A stretch of DNA of 64,000 nt from the NCBI GenBank assembly GCA_016721385.1, contig JADKIE010000011.1, positions 124,001 through 188,000 on the forward strand. The letters run 5' to 3'. The stretch's first letter is position 1. Every line of letters starts with the position of its first letter. The notes under the pieces were generated by a model. That model made no database searches. It had not been told where the DNA came from and was given only the letters and a program-made list of their open reading frames with translations. A program made the translations under genes and the position numbers. Origin of the DNA: Chitinophagaceae bacterium (GTDB taxonomy: Bacteria; Bacteroidota; Bacteroidia; Chitinophagales; Chitinophagaceae). Below, one piece after another: positions 50,633-59,853 of this stretch.

Positions 50633-51958
50633 ATGGGTATCATTAAAGAAAAATTTAAACTAAAGGCAGATGCCGTAGCAATTGAAATTAAAGAATTGCT
50701 TAAAGAGCATGGCAATAAAAAAATAGGAGAAGTTACCTTGAGCCAGATTTATCAGGGAATGAGGGGAATGACAGGTTTAGTAACAGAAACATCTTTATTG
50801 GATGCTCAGGAAGGAATACGCTTTAGAGGTTACACTATACCCGAACTGCAACAAAAATTGCCCAAAGCTTCTGGCGGCACCGAGCCTTTGCCTGAAGGAT
50901 TATTTCATTTAATGTTAGTTGGCGAATTGCCAAGCGATGAAGATGTACAACATTTAACAAATGTATGGCAGCGCAGAAGCCATGTGCCTAACCATGTATT
51001 TGCAAGTATAGAGGCTTTACCGGTAAGTACCCATCCAATGACACAATTTGTTGTGGCAATAATGGCTTTGCAAACAGAAAGCCAGTTTGCAAAAAAATAT
51101 GCCGCCGGGTTAAATAAAAAAGATTATTGGGATGCAGTGTTTGACGACTCAATGGATTTAATTGCCCGTTTACCACGTATTGCAGCGTATATATATCGCC
51201 GTAAGTATAAAAATGGCGATCATATTCATCCAAATGGCTTGTTGGATTGGGCAGGCAATTTTGCACACATGATGGGTTTTGAAGACGATACTTTTAAAGA
51301 GTTGATGCGTTTATATATGACAATACATGCCGATCATGAAGGAGGTAATGTATCTGCACACACTACGCATTTAGTTGGCTCAGCCTTAAGCGATCCTTAT
51401 TTGAGTTTTGCTGCAGGTATGAATGGTCTTGCAGGCCCGTTACATGGTTTGGCTAATCAAGAAGTAATTAAATGGATATTTGAATTAAGAGAAAATTTAC
51501 AAACAGAAAATCCCTCTAAAGAACAAATAGAAGAATATGTAAAGAAAACATTAGCCGAAGGAAAAGTTGTGCCCGGTTACGGACATGCTGTGTTACGTAA
51601 AACAGATCCACGTTTTACAGCGCAAATGGAATTTGGCAAAAAGCACATGCCTAATGATCCTTTAGTACAAACCGTTTGGAATATTTATGATGCAGTGCCA
51701 CCAATTTTGCAATCGATGGGAAAAATAAAAAACCCTTGGCCAAATGTAGATGCACATAGTGGCGCTTTACTGGTTCATTACGGAATGGTAGAGTATGAGT
51801 TTTACACCGTTTTATTTGGTGTTTCAAGGGCTTTAGGTGTATTATCCAGCCTAATATGGGATAGAGCTTTAGGCTTCCCGTTAGAAAGACCAAAATCTGT
51901 AACCACCGATTTGGTAAAATTATGGCTGGATGGTAAGGATGAAATATGGGGAGATTAA
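50633..51958 (+). CDS. gltA: Citrate synthase, eukaryotic-type
   Basis: 441 residues; condenses acetyl-CoA and oxaloacetate in the TCA cycle. The sequence is of the mitochondrial-like (Si) type found in Bacteroidota: IRFRGYTIPELQQKLPKA near the start, catalytic His in GPLHGLANQEV, His in PGYGHAVLRKTDPR and Asp in NVDAHSGALLVHYG. Intact frame; stands alone with a 187-bp leader and its own terminator. Confidence 0.95.
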   Translation: MGIIKEKFKLKADAVAIEIKELLKEHGNKKIGEVTLSQIYQGMRGMTGLVTETSLLDAQEGIRFRGYTIPELQQKLPKASGGTEPLPEGLFHLMLVGELPSDEDVQHLTNVWQRRSHVPNHVFASIEALPVSTHPMTQFVVAIMALQTESQFAKKYAAGLNKKDYWDAVFDDSMDLIARLPRIAAYIYRRKYKNGDHIHPNGLLDWAGNFAHMMGFEDDTFKELMRLYMTIHADHEGGNVSAHTTHLVGSALSDPYLSFAAGMNGLAGPLHGLANQEVIKWIFELRENLQTENPSKEQIEEYVKKTLAEGKVVPGYGHAVLRKTDPRFTAQMEFGKKHMPNDPLVQTVWNIYDAVPPILQSMGKIKNPWPNVDAHSGALLVHYGMVEYEFYTVLFGVSRALGVLSSLIWDRALGFPLERPKSVTTDLVKLWLDGKDEIWGD

Positions 51959-51980
51959 TAATAACTTTTGATAAATTTTT

Positions 51981-52010
51981 AAAACCCGATACATAGTATT
52001 GGGTTTTTTA
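51981..52010 (+). terminator. Terminator of gltA
   Basis: AAAACCCGATAC pairs with GTATTGGGTTTT around ATA, followed by T residues, 22 bases after the gltA stop. Confidence 0.85.
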
Positions 52011-52036
52011 TTAATTTGTACCCTTAAACTTGTTTT

Positions 52037-52791
52037 ATGAAGAAGATTATCATTTCATTTTTAGCATTGTTGGTATTTGGATATTCAAATGCACAGTCCA
52101 CAAAAATTGTAACAGCACCTAAAGGCAATGCTCATATAAAAGTATTTAACCAAGCTGTAAGTGTTGGGGATATAAACACAGCAGTTATCGCTTTAAACTA
52201 TTATTTAGCCGAGCAAGGAACAAATAATGCATATGCCGATACGTTAGCCATGCTTTATATGCAACAGGGTTCATTTGCTCAATGTTATTACTGGGCAGAT
52301 AAACGTTTAATTACAAAACCTGATGATAATGGATTGCTTGAAATGAAGGGAATGTGCTTAGATAAAATGCAACAACCTAAGGAAGCCATTGCTGTATTTG
52401 AAAAATTGTTTGTAAGAACCAAAAGCCCTTACCATGCCTATAAATTAATGGAATTACAATATGGAATAAAAAGGCTGGCTGAGTGTGTTGCTACAGGCAA
52501 TGCTGCAGAACGGTTACAATATAAACCTGAATATACTATGACCTATAGTTTAGGTGAGCAAGTTGGTCGTACATATTTGCAGGCAAGTATTTTTAATATT
52601 CAAGGATTGGCTTTATATGATTTGGATAAAAAAGCAGAAGCTAAAACGTACTTTCAAAAGCAGTAGCATTGGATAGTAATTTTGTTTTGGCTAAACAAAA
52701 TTTAGCTGCCCTTGCAGCTACTGAAAATGGTGCTGGCAAAATAAATCAACCTGCAGGTAACGGAGCACCACCTGCCAACAAGCAAAATTAA
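52037..52791 (+). CDS. Secreted TPR-like protein (one frameshift)
   Basis: About 250 residues with a signal peptide (MKKIIISFLALLVFGYSNA). Helical repeats with TPR spacing: AYADTLAMLYMQQGSFAQCY, LLEMKGMCLDKMQQPKEAIA, FNIQGLALYDLDKKAEAKTY. The first frame ends QKQ*; one extra A near 52660 would continue KAVALDSNFVLAKQNLAALA and finish at 52791 with a Pro/Ala/Asn-rich tail. Periplasmic scaffold of unknown partner. Confidence 0.75.
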
Positions 52792-52812
52792 ATGGATATA
52801 ATTTATTTAAAT

Positions 52813-52841
52813 AAAAAACCTCCGTATAGCGGAGGTTTTTT
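52813..52841 (+). terminator. Terminator after the TPR gene
   Basis: AACCTCCG and CGGAGGTT form a perfect stem around a 5-base loop, flanked by A6 and T7 so it works on both strands; it also ends transcription coming from the GIY-YIG array. Confidence 0.92.
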
Positions 52842-52842
52842 G

Positions 52843-52920
52843 TGGAGAATACCGGAGTCGAACCGGTTACCTCTTTCCCGAATGCTTTCGGGACAAGCAA
52901 GCGCTTATCTTAGCTACTCC
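52843..52920 (-). pseudogene. Pseudo-tRNA-Ala, copy 1
   Basis: The 3' half (T arm and acceptor 3' strand) equals that of the tRNA-Ala at 53902-53975. The anticodon loop is replaced by a palindrome TCCCGAATGCTTTCGGGA and the D-arm region is shortened; the acceptor 5' strand pairs only 5 of 7 positions. Not a functional tRNA. Confidence 0.75.
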
Positions 52921-53163
52921 TGTTTATAAGCCATTCAATATATTTTCTGCTTTTCTTTTTTTTTATTTCTGATTCTCTATGTTGAGCTTCCTGCCTTGTT
53001 AAAAAGGCTTCCTGAAACATTAATGCCCAAAATCGGTTGCTTTAGAAGTAAATGTAGAAGTCCCGGTATTGTGTTGCTTCATGCGTACTTCAATATTTTC
53101 AGTATAACCCACATAATATTTGTTTAAATCTTTGCTATAAATAATATACGTGAAAAAGTACAT
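52910..53163 (-). pseudogene. GIY-YIG nuclease, copy 1 (frameshifted)
   Basis: Same gene as copy 2 but two bases longer: an AA insertion in CCCAAAATCGG breaks the frame after MFQEA-type sequence. The GIY-YIG motif region itself is unchanged. Confidence 0.8.
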
Positions 53164-53197
53164 AATCAAAAAAGTTCTGTTTTGTAACAGAACTTTG

Positions 53198-53275
53198 TGG
53201 AGAATACCGGAGTCGAACCGGTTACCTCTTTCCCGAATGCTTTCGGGACAAGCAAGCGCTTATCTTAGCTACTCC
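53198..53275 (-). pseudogene. Pseudo-tRNA-Ala, copy 2
   Basis: Identical in design to copy 1: tRNA-Ala 3' end, inserted palindrome in place of the anticodon loop, shortened D region. Its 5' end carries the stop codon of GIY-YIG copy 2. Confidence 0.75.
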
Positions 53276-53516
53276 TGTTTATAAGCCATTCAATATATTT
53301 TCTGCTTTTCTTTTTTTTTATTTCTGATTCTCTATGTTGAGCTTCTTGCCTTGTTAAAAAGGCTTCCTGAAACATTAATGTCCAATCGGTTGCTTTAGCA
53401 GTAAATGTAGAAATTCCGGTATTGTGTTGCTTCATGCGTACTTCAATATTTTCAGTATAACCCACATAATATTTGTTTAAATCTTTGCTATAAATAATAT
53501 ACGTGAAAAAGTACAT
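53265..53516 (-). CDS. GIY-YIG nuclease, copy 2 (intact)
   Basis: 83 residues, a minimal GIY-YIG domain of the YhbQ/UPF0213 type. FTYIIYSKDLNKYYVGYTEN holds the YII and YVG elements, RMKQHNTG the catalytic Arg and His region, and EAQHRESEIKKKKSRKYIEW the Glu and basic helix. Likely cuts DNA. ATG at 53516 used; a TTG two codons earlier is also open. The start lies at the edge of the upstream terminator T run, and the stop lies inside pseudo-tRNA copy 2, so ORF and tRNA-like element form one unit. This is the only undamaged copy of three. Confidence 0.85.
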   Translation of the reverse strand: MYFFTYIIYSKDLNKYYVGYTENIEVRMKQHNTGISTFTAKATDWTLMFQEAFLTRQEAQHRESEIKKKKSRKYIEWLINRSS

Positions 53517-53550
53517 AATCAAAAAAATTCTGTTTTGTAACAGAACTTTG

Positions 53551-53628
53551 TGGAGAATACCGGAGTCGAACCGGTTACCTCTTTCCCGAATGCTTTCGGG
53601 ACAAGCAAGCGCTTAACTTAGCTACTCC
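53551..53628 (-). pseudogene. Pseudo-tRNA-Ala, copy 3
   Basis: As copies 1 and 2 with one change (GCGCTTAAC for GCGCTTATC). Directly adjoins the terminator and ORF of the unit next to the true tRNA. Confidence 0.75.
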
Positions 53629-53867
53629 TGTTTATAAGCCATTCGATATATTTTCTGCTTTTCTTTTTTTATTTCTGATTCTCTATGTTGAGCTTCCTGC
53701 CTTGTTAAAAGGCTTCCTGAAACATTAATGCCCAATCGGTTGCTTTAGCAGTAAAATGTAGAAATTCCGGTATTGTGTTGCTTCATGCGTACTTCAATAT
53801 TTTCAGTATAACCCACATAATATTTGTTTAAATCTTTGCTATAAATAATATACGTGAAAAAGTACAT
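53618..53867 (-). pseudogene. GIY-YIG nuclease, copy 3 (frameshifted)
   Basis: Two bases shorter overall than copy 2: shortened T and A runs and one extra A (GTAAAATGTAG) break the frame at several places. Lies between the tRNA-Ala terminator and pseudo-tRNA copy 3. Confidence 0.8.
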
Positions 53868-53871
53868 AATC

Positions 53872-53897
53872 AAAAAAGTTCTGTTTTGCAACAGAAC
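53872..53897 (-). terminator. tRNA-Ala terminator (repeated in each unit)
   Basis: GTTCTGTT and AACAGAAC form an 8-bp stem around a 4-base loop followed on the minus strand by T6. Copies of this hairpin follow pseudo-tRNA copies 2 and 3, at 53168-53193 and 53521-53546, so every tRNA-like 3' end keeps its terminator. Confidence 0.88.
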
Positions 53898-53901
53898 TTT
53901 G

Positions 53902-53975
<74 letters not shown>

Positions 53976-54049
53976 TAATGGGCAGCAAATATAATTACAA
54001 ATATCTAAATAGATAAGATTTTATAAAGTAAAAATAATAGTGCTTTAAT

Positions 54050-56005
54050 TTATTTTAACTTATCAATTTTATACTTCTCATTTTTGGTGGCTGTTTTTAG
54101 TTCGTGTGTTCTAAATGGCACGGCCGGCAAACCTTTGTTATTAAATAAATTGCAATCACTTGCATCACCCATCCAGCCAAAGTTTACTGCAAACGGATGA
54201 GGTACTTTTTCATTGTAAACTATAACCTTGTTGTTTTCAATAAAAGCTTTGGCAAAATGAAATACACTGTCTGTTCCGGCAATTTCAAAACCCTTTAAAT
54301 AACCATATTTATCGGTTGTAACCAAGCCGCTATCTATATTATTAAACGAAAGAACAATTTTATTTCCTTTTATTTCCATTGAAGCATAGCTAGGGCCGCT
54401 GAAGGCAACTTGTTTGCCGTAAATATTGTTTAAGGCAACAGCGGCTAATCTTCTACCAACTGTTTGTTTATTTATTGGATGAATATCTGTAGGGTTTCCA
54501 ATATCGGTAGTAACACACATGCCTGTGTTTGGTATGGTTAATGCCATGTTTTGAGCCTCTCTCAATTCTGCCCAACCACAACCTTCATTACTGTTTCCTC
54601 CTGCATAAAAAGTAGCCAGCTGTACAAAATAAAACGGCATTGAGCTATTATTAAATTTTTGCCGCCAATCTTTAATTAATAACGGAAATGCTTTTCTGTA
54701 TTGATATGCTCTGCCGGCATTAGATTCACCCTGATACCATAATACACCTTTTATCGAAAAGGGTAATAATGGGTTTATCATAGCATTATAACATAAAGAC
54801 GGGTAGGCATTTTCGTTAGTTGTTTTTTTAACTGACTCTACTCTAAATTTCCAGAGGCCTGATAGTGGTATAACGGTTTCATCAATAGTAAGCTTCATAT
54901 CATCCGGGCTTCCATAAATACCTCCTCCGCCGCCATTATCTGTAATTCTTACCGCAATTACATTTTCGCCAGCTTTTAAAATGCCCGAAGATATTTCATA
55001 TTTTCTTTTTGCATCCCATTGATTGGTACTGCCTACTTTTACTCCGTTTACATAAGTAATATCATCATCATCTATTTTTGATAGCTCTAAAATAGCGGCT
55101 TTGTTTACGTTTGTTGAAGTAAGTGTTATTATTTTTCTAATCCAAACCACACCGTCTAATTCGCCAAGAATTTGTTGCTCCCATAACTGAGGCTGATTAA
55201 TAGTTGGACATTCTGCATCATTAAACGAAAGTTCTTTAAATAATCGGGTGTTTTCTGTCCCCATTTTTACATTTTGCAATGCTTCAATTTTTATTCCAAT
55301 TGCCTTTTCTCTTACTTTAGATAATGAGTCTAAATTAAGCTTAGGCATGCCGGCAATCATTTCCTTATACTCATCACTACCTTCAAAAGCTTCCCTGCTT
55401 ATCCATGTTTCAATATTTGTATCACCCCAAGATGAATTAATTAAACCAATAGGTACTTTTATTTCATCGTACATATTTTTTGCAAAAAAATAGCCCACAC
55501 CTGTAAAATTTGCTACAGTTGCCGGGCTGCACACTTCCCATACAGAGGCCTTTGTATTGTTTTCGGGAATAGAATTTATTTGCTTAGGAATTTTTATATG
55601 ACGAATCATTGAATTAGTTGCTGTTTCAAGTTCAGCCTTTGCATTTTGCGATTGACCTACTGTCCACTCCATATTTGATTGGCCACTGCAAAGCCAAACA
55701 TCACCAACTAAAATATTTTTAGTGTAATAACATTTTTCCTGTTATAATTAAATCATAAGGCCCGCCTGCAATTTCTGCATCTAACAAAATTTGCCACTTG
55801 CCATTTTTATTAGTGGTAACTGTTTTTGTTTGGGTATGAAATTTTACTGTTACTTTTTCATTTGCAGCAGCCCATCCCCAAACGGGTATGCTACCATTGC
55901 GTTGCAGCACCATGTTATCCGAAAAAAAATTAGGGAGTTGGATGTTTGCATAACTAAAAAGGTTACAGCAAGTAATAACACTGAAAATAAAATGCTTTTG
56001 TTCAT
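54050..56005 (-). CDS. Sialate O-acetylesterase (SGNH family), frameshifted N-terminus
   Basis: About 651 residues. Removes O-acetyl groups from sugars. Signal peptide from the ATG at 56005 (MNKSILFSVLLLAVTF ...), joined across a T run near 55965 to NIQLPNFFSDNMVLQRNG, and again near 55728 to the main frame. SGNH blocks: WLCSGQSNMEW with the nucleophile Ser, LWYQGESNAGRAY, and the Asp-His pair in TDIHPINKQTVGRRLA. A beta-sandwich insertion (IRKIITLTST ... IAVRITDNGGGGG) is typical of the family. Last gene of the glycan operon, 7 bases after GH127. Confidence 0.85.
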
Positions 56006-56012
56006 TATCTTA

Positions 56013-58667
56013 TTATTTATAAATGTGTAAAGGAAGCCAAACTTTTACAGTACCGTTGTTTTGGCCGGCATCTGCAAAAGGCACTAATAGTAAGTTTTGC
56101 GAAGGCGTATCTTTTTTAGTGGTTGCTAACTTTACAGAATATACCTGCTTGCCAATCCATTGTTTGGGTAAAATACTTTCTTGTACTTTTTCAAAATTAT
56201 TTTCTACCGGTAAAAGCTTTGCAGCTTCCAAAGTATTTAATTTTAAAAAATTACCGTTTAGCGATTCATCCAATGCTAATACCTGAGGCCCACGCTTATA
56301 AGCAATTAGGTTTGGATAATTACTACCGCCGCCGATAATTTGAACAGGCATTTTAAATGATATTTTTATTTTTTCGCCTGTTTTCCATAACCGGTTTAAA
56401 GTTAAATATTGGTTAGAGATGCCTGTGTAAGTGGTATTGCCAACCGAGGCAGTAAAAGAAGTACACCAGCCAGGTACTCGTAAAGAAATAGGGAAGAATG
56501 CTGTTTGAGAAGTGTTGAGCACTACTGTAACTTCGTCTGTTTCGGGAAAATTTGTTACAACATTTATTGATAAATTTATTTTTTTACCTGCAGCTAATAT
56601 TGTTTGGTGGTAAGATGCCGGCTCATACAACATTAAAGTTAAAATATTTTTTACGGTGCCTACTGTAAAATTAGGAGTAAGTGCAATACCTCTTGGTACA
56701 CTCGATTGACAACATGTAATATAACAGGTGTAAGGCTTTGCGCCCATTAATGGGGTATAATAACTAACACAACCTGTTTGTGGATTTTCGGCTGCCAGTA
56801 AATGATTGTAAATAGAGTTTTCAATTTGTTCCAAATATTTTATATCTCCGGTTATTGCTAAAAGTTCTTTATTAAATTGTATCCATGTGGTAGTAACACA
56901 GCCTTCTCCAATATGATCGTTTATTTCGGCAGGAAGCTTATTGTCGTTCTGAAAATATTCCATTGAGCTGGTGGTGCCGGTAATATATAATTTATTATCT
57001 GCAATGCTTTTCCATGCAATTAAAATCGGAGTCAGTATTTTTTTATCTGCTGTAACTCTATACAATTTAGCAAGGCCTGTAAAATTAGAAATCATTTCAT
57101 AAGCTTTTCCATTTCCAACATCCTTAACATTACCCGTTGCCAACAATCTGCTAATAATTTTTGGCCCGTTATTCTGCTCCCAAGCCTCCAATATATAATA
57201 GCAAAAATCAAGATATTTCTTATCCCCTGTATATCTGTACAATTCAACCATTGGGTCTAAAATGCTGGTAGCAGCCATGCCTACATGAGTGCCGGCAAGT
57301 ATTATATCTTTTTGGCCTGATTTGTTTCCAAATGTAGCACACAATAAATTTCCCATTTTTTTGCAAGCTTCTAATGCAGGTTTGTAGCCGGTTGTGTTGT
57401 AGTAAGCAAGCAATCCATATAAATTATATTTATGGCTCCATACATCCCAGCTTGTCCAATATTCATCCTGCGTGTAAGTGCCTAAGTATCCATCTTCTTT
57501 TTGTGAGTGAATTAATAAATACATCAATCTATCCATTTGTATTTTTAATTCGGCATTATGCGTATTCTTCCAAACATTACAGGCAGCTTCTAAATATTTT
57601 CCAATATGCTCCCCGGCCCAAGGGTGATGCCCCGGTCTTTGCAAATAACCATCCAATATACCTTCTTCATCAATTTTTAATAAACGCTCTACTAAATTTT
57701 GATTCATTCGTGTGCCTAAATAACCTTTTAATTGCTGATTTTGAAATGGGATAGCAACAAATTGGTCTTTAATCTTATTTTCAACAACAGGTTTTGGTTC
57801 TGATAAAATTTTGATATTTATTTTTTTTTCGGATAAATAAAGTTGCTCATTTTGTTGTATGGCCGAACTGTTATTGTCTGTAATAATATACCCAACAGTA
57901 AATAAATTTTCATTTTCAGGTTCGTAATTCGAAAATTGAATAACAGTGTTACTTTTTTGCAGCGGCTCAATTTTTATCTGTTTTAGTTCAGAATATAATT
58001 CTGTTTGATTTTTATCTTTAATAAAATATTTAATCGCTCCCTCAAAAGGTATCTCATACGTACTTGTAAATTCAATAGCAGATTTAAAACCATTTTTATT
58101 GGTAGCGAAAATAACCTGTTTTGTAGAAATAAAATCCGACCACTGAACAGGTGAAAATTGTAAGGTCCCTGATACATTCCCATGCCTTGTATATCGGGAC
58201 TGAAAGCCTTACAGCAAGTATGTTTTCCTTATCCCATTGAACATCATTTACAGGAATGATGTATTTACGCTCCACATCCCATTTTCCCTGATAGGCAGGA
58301 GGAAAACTTCCTGTTTGCCCAATTAGGTTGCCGTTAAAATACGTTTGATCTACATCATCAATCTTACCGAGATTTAGTTTTATGCCTTTGCCTTTTATAG
58401 ATAGCTCTTTTATACTTGAGGGATAATGAATTTAATTCTCATCCACACAAATACATCTTTTTTCATTTCCGGGCTAAGGCAACTAGCACCAAGTTTTATA
58501 TTGCTCCAATTACTGTCATTCAAAGATGGATTTGCCCAAGTTATTTCATCTCCAATTTTAAATTTACAGTCGTTTGGTAATGCAATAATTTGTGCATTGG
58601 CAGTATTTGTAAAAAAGAGTACTAAGAATAAAGTGTTTGCTGCTATCCGTTTTAAAAAAAACTTCAT
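56013..58667 (-). CDS. GH127-type beta-L-arabinofuranosidase with N-terminal beta domain
   Basis: About 884 residues. Signal peptide (MKFFLKRIAANTLFLVLFFT region), then a sugar-binding-like beta-sandwich (DVDQTYFNGNLIGQTGSFPP, KYIIPVNDVQWDKENILAVR), then the DUF1680/GH127 (alpha/alpha)6 domain from MNQNLVERLLKIDEEGILDG on. Landmarks: RPGHHPWAGEHIGKYLEAA, DYGEG-type GEGCVTTTWIQFN, and the Cys cluster CYITCCQSSVPRG near the active-site zinc position. Frame shifts near 58425 and 58180. The family trims beta-linked arabinofuranose; exact substrate is unknown. Confidence 0.8.
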
Positions 58668-58692
58668 TCCATGGTTTTTAGTGTTGATAAAT

Positions 58693-59847
58693 TTATTCAG
58701 GCAAGTTTCTTAAAAAGAAATCCCTGATATTTCCTCCCATTATTTTTTCTATTTCCAATCTGGAAAATCCAAGCTTAATTAATTCTGTAACAATTAATGG
58801 TGTTCCGGTAACATCAAAGTGCATTTCAAAAGCACCATCCCAATCACTTCCCAGAGCTACTTTATCTACGCCAATTTTATCCGCTACATACTTAATTGAT
58901 TTTGCTGTAGCGGCCGCATCTTTACCGCAAACAGCCGTTTCCCAAAGGCCTATGCCTATAAGCCCATTACGTTTCCCAATTTCAATCAAATGCTCGTCAC
59001 TTAAATTTCGTTGATTATCGCAAACTCCTTTTACGCCGGTATGTGAAACTAAAACAGGCCCGGCATAATATTTAAATATATCGTTTATAGTTTGCTGTGA
59101 TGAATGTGCTAAATCAATTGTAATATGCAGGCTATCCATTTTTTTAATTAACTCAATTCCTTTTGGTGTTAAACCAGTTTTGTTTACACCATGTGCTGAC
59201 CCGGCCCATTCGTTATCAAAAAAATGTGCCAATCCAATATACCGTACACCTGCTTTGTAAAATAAATCTAAATTTTGCAGATCATTTTCCAGACAATGAG
59301 CGCCTTCTATACCTAACATGCCTGAAGTAAGGTTACGATTGCTTTGCCTATCTGTAATTAATTGCTGTAACTCTTTTTTTGTAGTAATTACTCTAAATTG
59401 ATTATTCGATTTTTTTGCAAATTCATGAAGAGTATTGCATTGATGCAATGCTCTTTGTTTTACACTAAACCAATCGGAAGGTTGTTTTAATTGAGCAAAA
59501 CTTAAAAGTGCTATTTGATCACTATTACCTTCGTTTTTTTCTATATTAATTCCCCAAGGCACTTTGCTTACAATAGTAAAAACCTGAAAAGCCATATTGG
59601 CTTTTTGCATTCTGGGTAAATCTACATGTCCGTAATGATGTTCTTTTAACAAATCTCTATCCCATAATAATGCATCGCAATGCAAATCGGCTACAAAAGG
59701 AATTGAATCATACCAACTGGTTTTTACAAACGGCCCTTTAAAAGTTGATTTATTTTTTGATTTATCAATATAAGCAGGCACAAAAACAAAAAATACTATT
59801 GCCACTATAGAAAAAACGAGCAATAGTATTTTTAAAAATTTCTTCAT
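58693..59847 (-). CDS. Membrane dipeptidase, family M19
   Basis: 384 residues. N-terminal membrane anchor (ILLLVFSIVAIVFFVFVPAY), then a metal-dependent amidohydrolase barrel: the first zinc ligands in FVADLHCDALLWDRD, Glu in GIEGAHCLEND, His in YIGLAHFFDNEWAGSAHG, TIDLAHSS, VLVSHTGVKGVCDNQRNLSD and GSDWDGAF. M19 enzymes cleave dipeptides, D-amino-acid dipeptides and some N-acyl-amino acids. It is set 6 bases after GH3 in a glycan operon, where a peptidase is unusual; glycopeptide or peptidoglycan use is possible. Confidence 0.9.
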   Translation of the reverse strand: MKKFLKILLLVFSIVAIVFFVFVPAYIDKSKNKSTFKGPFVKTSWYDSIPFVADLHCDALLWDRDLLKEHHYGHVDLPRMQKANMAFQVFTIVSKVPWGINIEKNEGNSDQIALLSFAQLKQPSDWFSVKQRALHQCNTLHEFAKKSNNQFRVITTKKELQQLITDRQSNRNLTSGMLGIEGAHCLENDLQNLDLFYKAGVRYIGLAHFFDNEWAGSAHGVNKTGLTPKGIELIKKMDSLHITIDLAHSSQQTINDIFKYYAGPVLVSHTGVKGVCDNQRNLSDEHLIEIGKRNGLIGIGLWETAVCGKDAAATAKSIKYVADKIGVDKVALGSDWDGAFEMHFDVTGTPLIVTELIKLGFSRLEIEKIMGGNIRDFFLRNLPE

Positions 59848-59853
59848 TAATAT

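Larger units (their letters stand above)
52843..53901 (-). repeat. Three tandem 351-355-bp GIY-YIG/pseudo-tRNA units
   Basis: Units 52843-53197, 53198-53550 and 53551-53901 are nearly identical and end exactly at an intact tRNA-Ala. Read on the minus strand each holds a terminator hairpin, a small GIY-YIG nuclease ORF and, overlapping the ORF end, a 78-base degenerate tRNA-Ala copy whose last about 33 bases match the real tRNA 3' end. Differences are mainly indels in homopolymers and a few substitutions, so duplication was recent. Confidence 0.93.

Noticed and set aside
52718..52900. 60-codon minus-strand frame reading through the pseudo-tRNA
   Set aside because: Its N-terminal part is simply the translated tRNA 3' end and terminator, a known type of false gene call.
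52843..53628. Three additional functional tRNA genes
   Set aside because: The anticodon loop is replaced by a palindrome, the acceptor stem has mismatches and the D arm is shortened; only the 3' half is tRNA-like.
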